Source of the DNA: Nyssa sinensis
Lineage: Eukaryota > Streptophyta > Magnoliopsida > Cornales > Nyssaceae
DNA: 64,000 bases
Assembly: GCA_008638375.1 (NCBI GenBank)
Contig: CM018036.1
Coordinates: forward strand, 1,462,001-1,526,000
Reading direction: 5' to 3'
In this document: positions 58,660-64,000 of the stretch, in pieces
Layout of the letters: the number at the start of each line of letters is the position of its first letter
Numbering within the stretch: the stretch's first letter is position 1
Notes under the pieces: generated by a model
Database searches by the model: none
What the model was told of the DNA's origin: nothing
The model's input: only the letters and a program-made list of their open reading frames with translations
Position numbers and translations under genes: made by a program

Positions 58660-60739
58660 GATCAGGCGTAGTGCCAAATAGATCACACAATGTAATGGTT
58701 CGCGAGTCAATTTCAAAACTTAGGACAAATTTCCAGCAGTTTTGGGAGAGAGAGAGAGAGAGAGTATCTTGAATCCGTTAAAATTTTGACTTCCCTCTCC
58801 TCCATGTCCTGCGTGATCATAACAAGACCAAATGGGTTCATGCAACCCTATTGAGGCAAGAAATGAAGATGCCATCAGAAAGTTGTAAAGTTATTGAAAA
58901 TCAGTTGATTTGATTATGAGGTGAAGGGAAAGGAAAGTGATAAAAGGGGAATCACAGCTTTCTTCAATTTGAGTAAATAAGTGGACTTTTTCTCTAATAG
59001 AGAGATTGCCATGAAGAGAAGGAAGGTAATGTGGGGGCAACTGGGTCTACATTTGTGGGTTTCTTTCATCATCTTTTACAGACTGTAATCTTTTTCCTTT
59101 CCTTTCCTTTCGAATTTTCCCCCGGATTAAGATCTCTCTTAATTTTTATGGTACCTTTGTTAGTTTTATAAAAGGTAACAATAATTGAAAACTACCAGTT
59201 TATGCTTTATGTCAAGGTGAAACGATGTTGAGCATATCTTGTTTAAAAGAAAGTCCATCCATTGCTGTTTACCGCTAATTTCTCTCCCTTTTCTTTTTGT
59301 TTATAGCTATGTTTGATTTAGGAAGGAATCAAATTTTTGCATGTGCAAGTTTCCAACTCTTTATAGCTGTAAACTTGAAGCCTTTCTTACTTTAATGTCA
59401 AGGTGAAATGATGTTGAACTTGTCTCTCAATCAGCCCATTAATCATTTTAATTTTAATTTTATTTTTATTTTTAGGTTTTAAAGTTATGATGTCAAGTTT
59501 CCATTCCTAAATTTTGGATTTGACTTACTATGATATTAAGTCCTCGTTTGGACGAATAGTAAAAAATTATTATTTTAAAAAGTACAATTTAAGTTAAATT
59601 GTTGAAAATGGCCAAACATGTATTTTGAAAATATCAAAATAAATATTCAAATGTAAAAATATTTAATTTGAATTTCGAAACGTCATCGCCCATCAAAATA
59701 TGCATCTCTCAATGTATTATTCGATGTATATTAAGTAATATTTTATTGAAAAATCTAACAACGGAGATGATCTCAGTCTATATATGTTTCGTGTTTATAA
59801 TAATACTCTTTAATAAATATTTACACCTCAAAAAAATCAAACATATTTTTTTTCATAATTCTCTATAGATTTATTCAATTTCACAGGAATATATGTGATT
59901 AATAAGAGTTATACCACAGATCAAATTTTAAATTTTTGTGAGTCTTTTCAAGTCTTATTCAAGTCCACCCACCAAAGGAAAAAGAAACCAAAAGGTTTCA
60001 CAGTTTATGCTATAAAATAATTTGTAACACTTTAAACAGTATATAAGCTCTTAAATGACAAAAGCTTTTGCTTTTTAACTAATGGGTTATATCATAAAAT
60101 TAGATGGGCCTAAGACAAAGCAAAGTACCAGCAAATTAACAAACTTTTTACAGAATATATCTCTCAACTTTTACTCTCATATTACTATCATTTTGCAGTA
60201 TTCGTTGCTTATACTTTCTGTAAAAACTAGTGTCTATATTTCGTTAAAACGTAAGTAATAGAATATAGTCTTAACCTCATCGTTTAGTGCAAAGTTACAG
60301 GCAAAGTTTGAAGTTTTTTTGTGTTTTAGATACAATTTGCGAAAAATCCTATTTGTACGTCACATTCGAATTGAAGAAAATAAATACAGTATTTCCACGA
60401 GTGTCTTGTACACACTTTGATTTTGAAGCCTAAGTCTTCCCCAATTTCAACATATTTGACATTGGCTAAATTCATTCTCTAGAATCCAGGAAAAAGCAAA
60501 AAGAAGATAGTTGGAAAAGACATCTTTTAATTTTTTCTATTTGTTATATTTTGCTGTTGGAGCTGTGATTTTATTCCTTTTTTATCCTTAAACTGTTGGA
60601 GTTCTTAATTGAGGTGATTGGTTTAGGTAGATAGCAGTAACTTTTGAGTTTAAAAAGATTCTCAAATGATATGATAATCTTACATTAGTTAATTATCATT
60701 TCATTTGATCTTCATAATTTTTCAGTAGTAATTTTTGAG

Positions 60740-61160
60740 ATTTCTGACAATTATACTGACATATAATATTTTTATTAAAAATTACAAATATTTTTTACAG
60801 TTAATTTTTTTTTTTAAATGATAAAACTATTCATTTTATTTTTTTTTGCATTTTTTCAATTTTGACCAAACTTTTTTAACTTTTTAAAAGTAAATAACTT
60901 ATTTTTATTTTATATAAAAATAAATTTAAGGTTTTAATCAATATTTATTTGAAAATGAAAAAAAAAATTGAAAACAATTGTCAAGATGGAACAAAAATGT
61001 TAAAAAAATAAAAATAATAGTTTTGTTATTTTGAAAAACAATTTGATAAGAGATGATATTTTTAATTTGTCAAGTAAAGTAGGTGAAATTAATATAATTT
61101 TAAAAACCTCATAATAAATCAATATTATTATTAAAAACTTAAGGAGACATTGGTATAATT
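60740..61160. repeat. very AT-rich repeat family B, copy 2 (self-complementary)
   Basis: Same layout as 22585-23000: a TTTTGACCAAAC block on the left and GAAAACAATTGTCAAGATGG on the right, separated by AT-rich sequence with TTTTATATAAAAATAAATTT in the middle. The low complexity limits confidence. Confidence 0.35.
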
Positions 61161-63411
61161 TACCAAAAATCTATTATTCCCAAACTTTTATTCCAAAGAA
61201 TGCATCCCAAAATCCCCAAATTTTGGGTTACAATAAAAAGATAGCCTCTCTTTTTCTAGCCTCTTTTTTTGGGCATTTTGTTGAATGAAAAGAAAAGGCC
61301 ATGAAGCAAACTATATTTATTTGAGAAAAACCTAAAAAAAAATACCCTGTAAATATACATACGACTGAAAATGACCCATACCAAAGCCTATCTTCACTCA
61401 AGAGAAGACAGAAAATTCCATAGCCATTCTCTCTGTGTGTACTTTCATTGATTCCTCTATAAGTTGGGGAAAAAACAAAACTCAACCACAGCTACTGTCC
61501 TCTGATGGCTCAACAAATAAAGCAAAGGAGCCTGCTGCTATTAATTCTTGCATGTGCAAACAATAAAATCAAGATTCTTGTTTGGTATATTATTTCTTTT
61601 TCTTTTTCTTCCATCACAAGCATTACAACATGGCTCACATTTTTTCTTTCTGAAGCAAGGGAAAATTTTTGAAATCCCCTGATGCCCTTTTCTACCTTTA
61701 TAACTAAACCAGGCATTGCTTTTTGGTTGTTTAACCTTGAAATTTGCAAACTAACATGTAAGATTTCTAGGGGAATATGCTTATACGATTTGCAAATGGT
61801 CAACTCCCAATCAGAATATTATATCTGCTGTCTAATTGGACCTTTATGTGCACATTTTTAATACCTGTGTTTTGATTTTGATCTCTACTGTTTAAGGTCT
61901 GTTTGTTTCCTATCAAACAAAAGAAAATTACGATTTTTTGATAACCAACCAAACGAGTGAATAGTAATATGAGTCTAAGTTGAAAATGATACAAAGAAAC
62001 TGTTCAAACACGTCTCTTATTTATTAAATTTTTTGGAAATTGGGATTTTATATATTATATTATAAATACTTTAGTCTCTATCTAAGGGGTTTATATATAT
62101 ATAGAAATGGGAATACATAAGAGAGGGATTACTGAAGAAATTGTAAAGCTCTTAACTGTCTATTTGAAGCCTCAACCAAACAAATCCTTAGAAAAGATTA
62201 CTGTGATTAATTTTGTTGGCAGATAATATCCTAATTAATACAAATACCACCACAAGAATAAGATTATTCAAACCCAATGGGTATGTACAGCCACTAAAAT
62301 ATTGCATATTAGACACCAAAAGATGCTGTGATCAGGTTAGAAAATAGTTTATATTCAGTCATAAAGAAAAATTTGATTGGATCAAATGATTGTAGTTCCA
62401 TCTATTTTAGTCAATGCTACTGATTATTATTCTTATTATTACATTATGTTGCAGTGTTTAGAAGACTCTTGACTTTAATGTAGGACAGATAATAGAAATA
62501 TACAAAAGTTATTTTCAACAAATATTGTGTGTATATGTAATTCATTTCTTTTGTTGGTAAGTGTATATATGTTTGTTTGTGTGTGTGTGTGTGTCTATAT
62601 TTATATATATTCATCTTGAAGGCATGTCCTAGATTAATGGAAAAGACAATTATTTTGATACTAAATTTGCAGGGATTTCTTTACATATAACCTAAGCATA
62701 CCTACTTTTTTTCCATTCCTTTTCATCGATTATCACATTTTAAACTCCCCCTTACTGTGTCAATGAGGTTCTCTCCTTTTCTTCTTTTTTAATAATGAAT
62801 AATGGGTGAAACAATTAATATAAGTTATGCAGTGATTGTCATTATTTGGTTAGATTACAAAGTTAACAACCCCTCTGATGTTGACTTTCATGCAGTTTAT
62901 TACAGTTTTTTAAATTTTTTTTTTTTTTTTGTAGATGCGAAAGGGGGAAAAAAATCTAATTTCATATACATATGCATGAATTGGTAGACTATATATAGTT
63001 GTGTTTTTATCTGGTGGCTGCAAGATTCAATCCACCCAAGTTTACCAACCACCAATATGAAAAAAAAAATTAGCCAAATATTTTCATTTTGATACCTAGA
63101 ACACAGAGAAAAAGAACTTTTGGAATCTTTGCTTTTTGTTTTAGCCTTTTTTTATAGGTAATATAGGAATTAAACTACTAATTTTGTCCTTTTTTAAATG
63201 GGTACATTCACACTTAATTTACCACTATACTAATACAATAACTTTGATAAGAAAACTTCAAATGTAAGCAGATTAGATTTGTAAACCAATATTAATTAAG
63301 AGCCGGTTAGGGTGGGAACAAGAATATTAGAAGCTCCATTAGGTTGCTTACGAAAATAACGTGTTTCGTGCACGTAAAGATATTTTGTGACTCTACTAGC
63401 TAGGCTTTTTT

Positions 63412-63412
<1 letters not shown>

Positions 63413-63487
<75 letters not shown>
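63413..63487. repeat. compound (GT)n(GA)n microsatellite
   Basis: About 13 TG units pass directly into about 24 AG units, the same compound structure and strand as the two microsatellites at the EPFL gene. Confidence 0.95.
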
Positions 63488-63489
<2 letters not shown>

Positions 63490-64000
63490 TGGGGGGATTA
63501 ATGACATATATAATAGGATTTTAATCCATTAGTTTGGCTACTTAACCACTTTACTACATGTTAAAGCTTTCATTAGTCCTTTCTTTTCAATTTTTTAATC
63601 ACTTTCTCAAAAGTTTTTTTGGTGGTTAATTAGTGTCCCCAAATGTACAAAATTTGATTTAGATTAATACTATCTATAAAGTATAAATGCATGAGGATTC
63701 CAATTAATAAGGCAGAGCTTTATGTCATTAATTTTGACAATAAAAGTCATTAGTCATTTAACCAATTTTTTCTTTAAGAAATTAAGAAATTTATATACTC
63801 AAATCCATGTACCTGCTTTCCTTGTAGTGGACAATTGCTTCATTACAAAGGGCAGACATGAAAAGTCCTTAGAGAAATCACTATCTTTGAAGTAATTGTG
63901 GCCAGTGGTTGGGGCAATCTTTTGGAAGAAACCCAAAGAAAAATGTATTGAAGTTGAAGATGCATGATAGCACACAATAAGAGCAAAATGCTCAGAAACT

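Larger units (their letters stand above)
58670..64000. other. right flank, AT-rich intergenic DNA
   Basis: No gene is supported. It contains a (GA)n tract at about 58747-58765, a family B AT-rich repeat at 60740-61160, a TG/AT-rich stretch near 62570-62610 and a compound microsatellite at 63413-63487. Short open frames (for example 61228-61994 on minus) show no domains or splice partners. Confidence 0.5.

Overview
The window is nuclear DNA from a flowering plant, almost certainly a eudicot. Genes have many GT-AG introns, AT-rich introns and intergenic DNA, abundant dinucleotide microsatellites, and recognisable plant families: a CKL-type casein kinase 1, a P4-ATPase, coatomer zeta, a secreted EPFL peptide, an IQM protein and an IQ67-domain protein. 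The species cannot be fixed from what I can see. I found no sign of a bacterial, viral or organellar origin.

Layout. Five genes lie on the minus strand: casein kinase 1-like (2672-9918, 14 coding exons), ALA4-7-type phospholipid flippase (12391-18156, 10 coding exons), coatomer subunit zeta (26304-32140, 6 coding exons), an EPFL-family peptide (34410-35474, 3 coding exons including one of 44 nt), and a small two-exon gene of unrecognised family whose second exon is broken by an apparent 1-nt insertion (40905-41987). Two genes lie on the plus strand: an IQM-type calmodulin-binding protein (47345-49930, 8 coding exons) and an IQD6/7/8-like IQ67-domain protein (52471-54844, 5 coding exons). I derived every exon chain by hand from splice-site dinucleotides and reading-frame phase; all of the intact ones close without a frame conflict.

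Between and inside these genes are small mobile elements and repeats: a miniature LTR retroelement (TRIM) with 113-bp LTRs at 39831-40127, two related MITEs at 41301-41571 and 42212-42458, SINE-like elements at about 7.6, 8.4 and 45.6 kb, a heavily decayed LINE reverse transcriptase at about 50.9-51.9 kb, a long imperfect hairpin at 32576-32732, two tandem duplications with units of 168-179 bp (43055-43424 and 58326-58659), and an AT-rich dispersed repeat with four copies in both orientations. The regions 19.2-26.3 kb, 35.6-39.8 kb and 55-64 kb hold no gene I can support.

The genes do not form a pathway cluster. Flippase and coatomer zeta both serve endomembrane traffic, and the IQM and IQD genes both encode calmodulin-binding proteins, but ordinary plant gene order explains this adequately. 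I see no convincing undescribed system. The items most worth checking are the frameshifted small gene, the TRIM, the 32.6-kb hairpin, the in-frame 99-nt intron and the splice-junction uORF of the flippase gene, and the microsatellites flanking and interrupting the EPFL gene.
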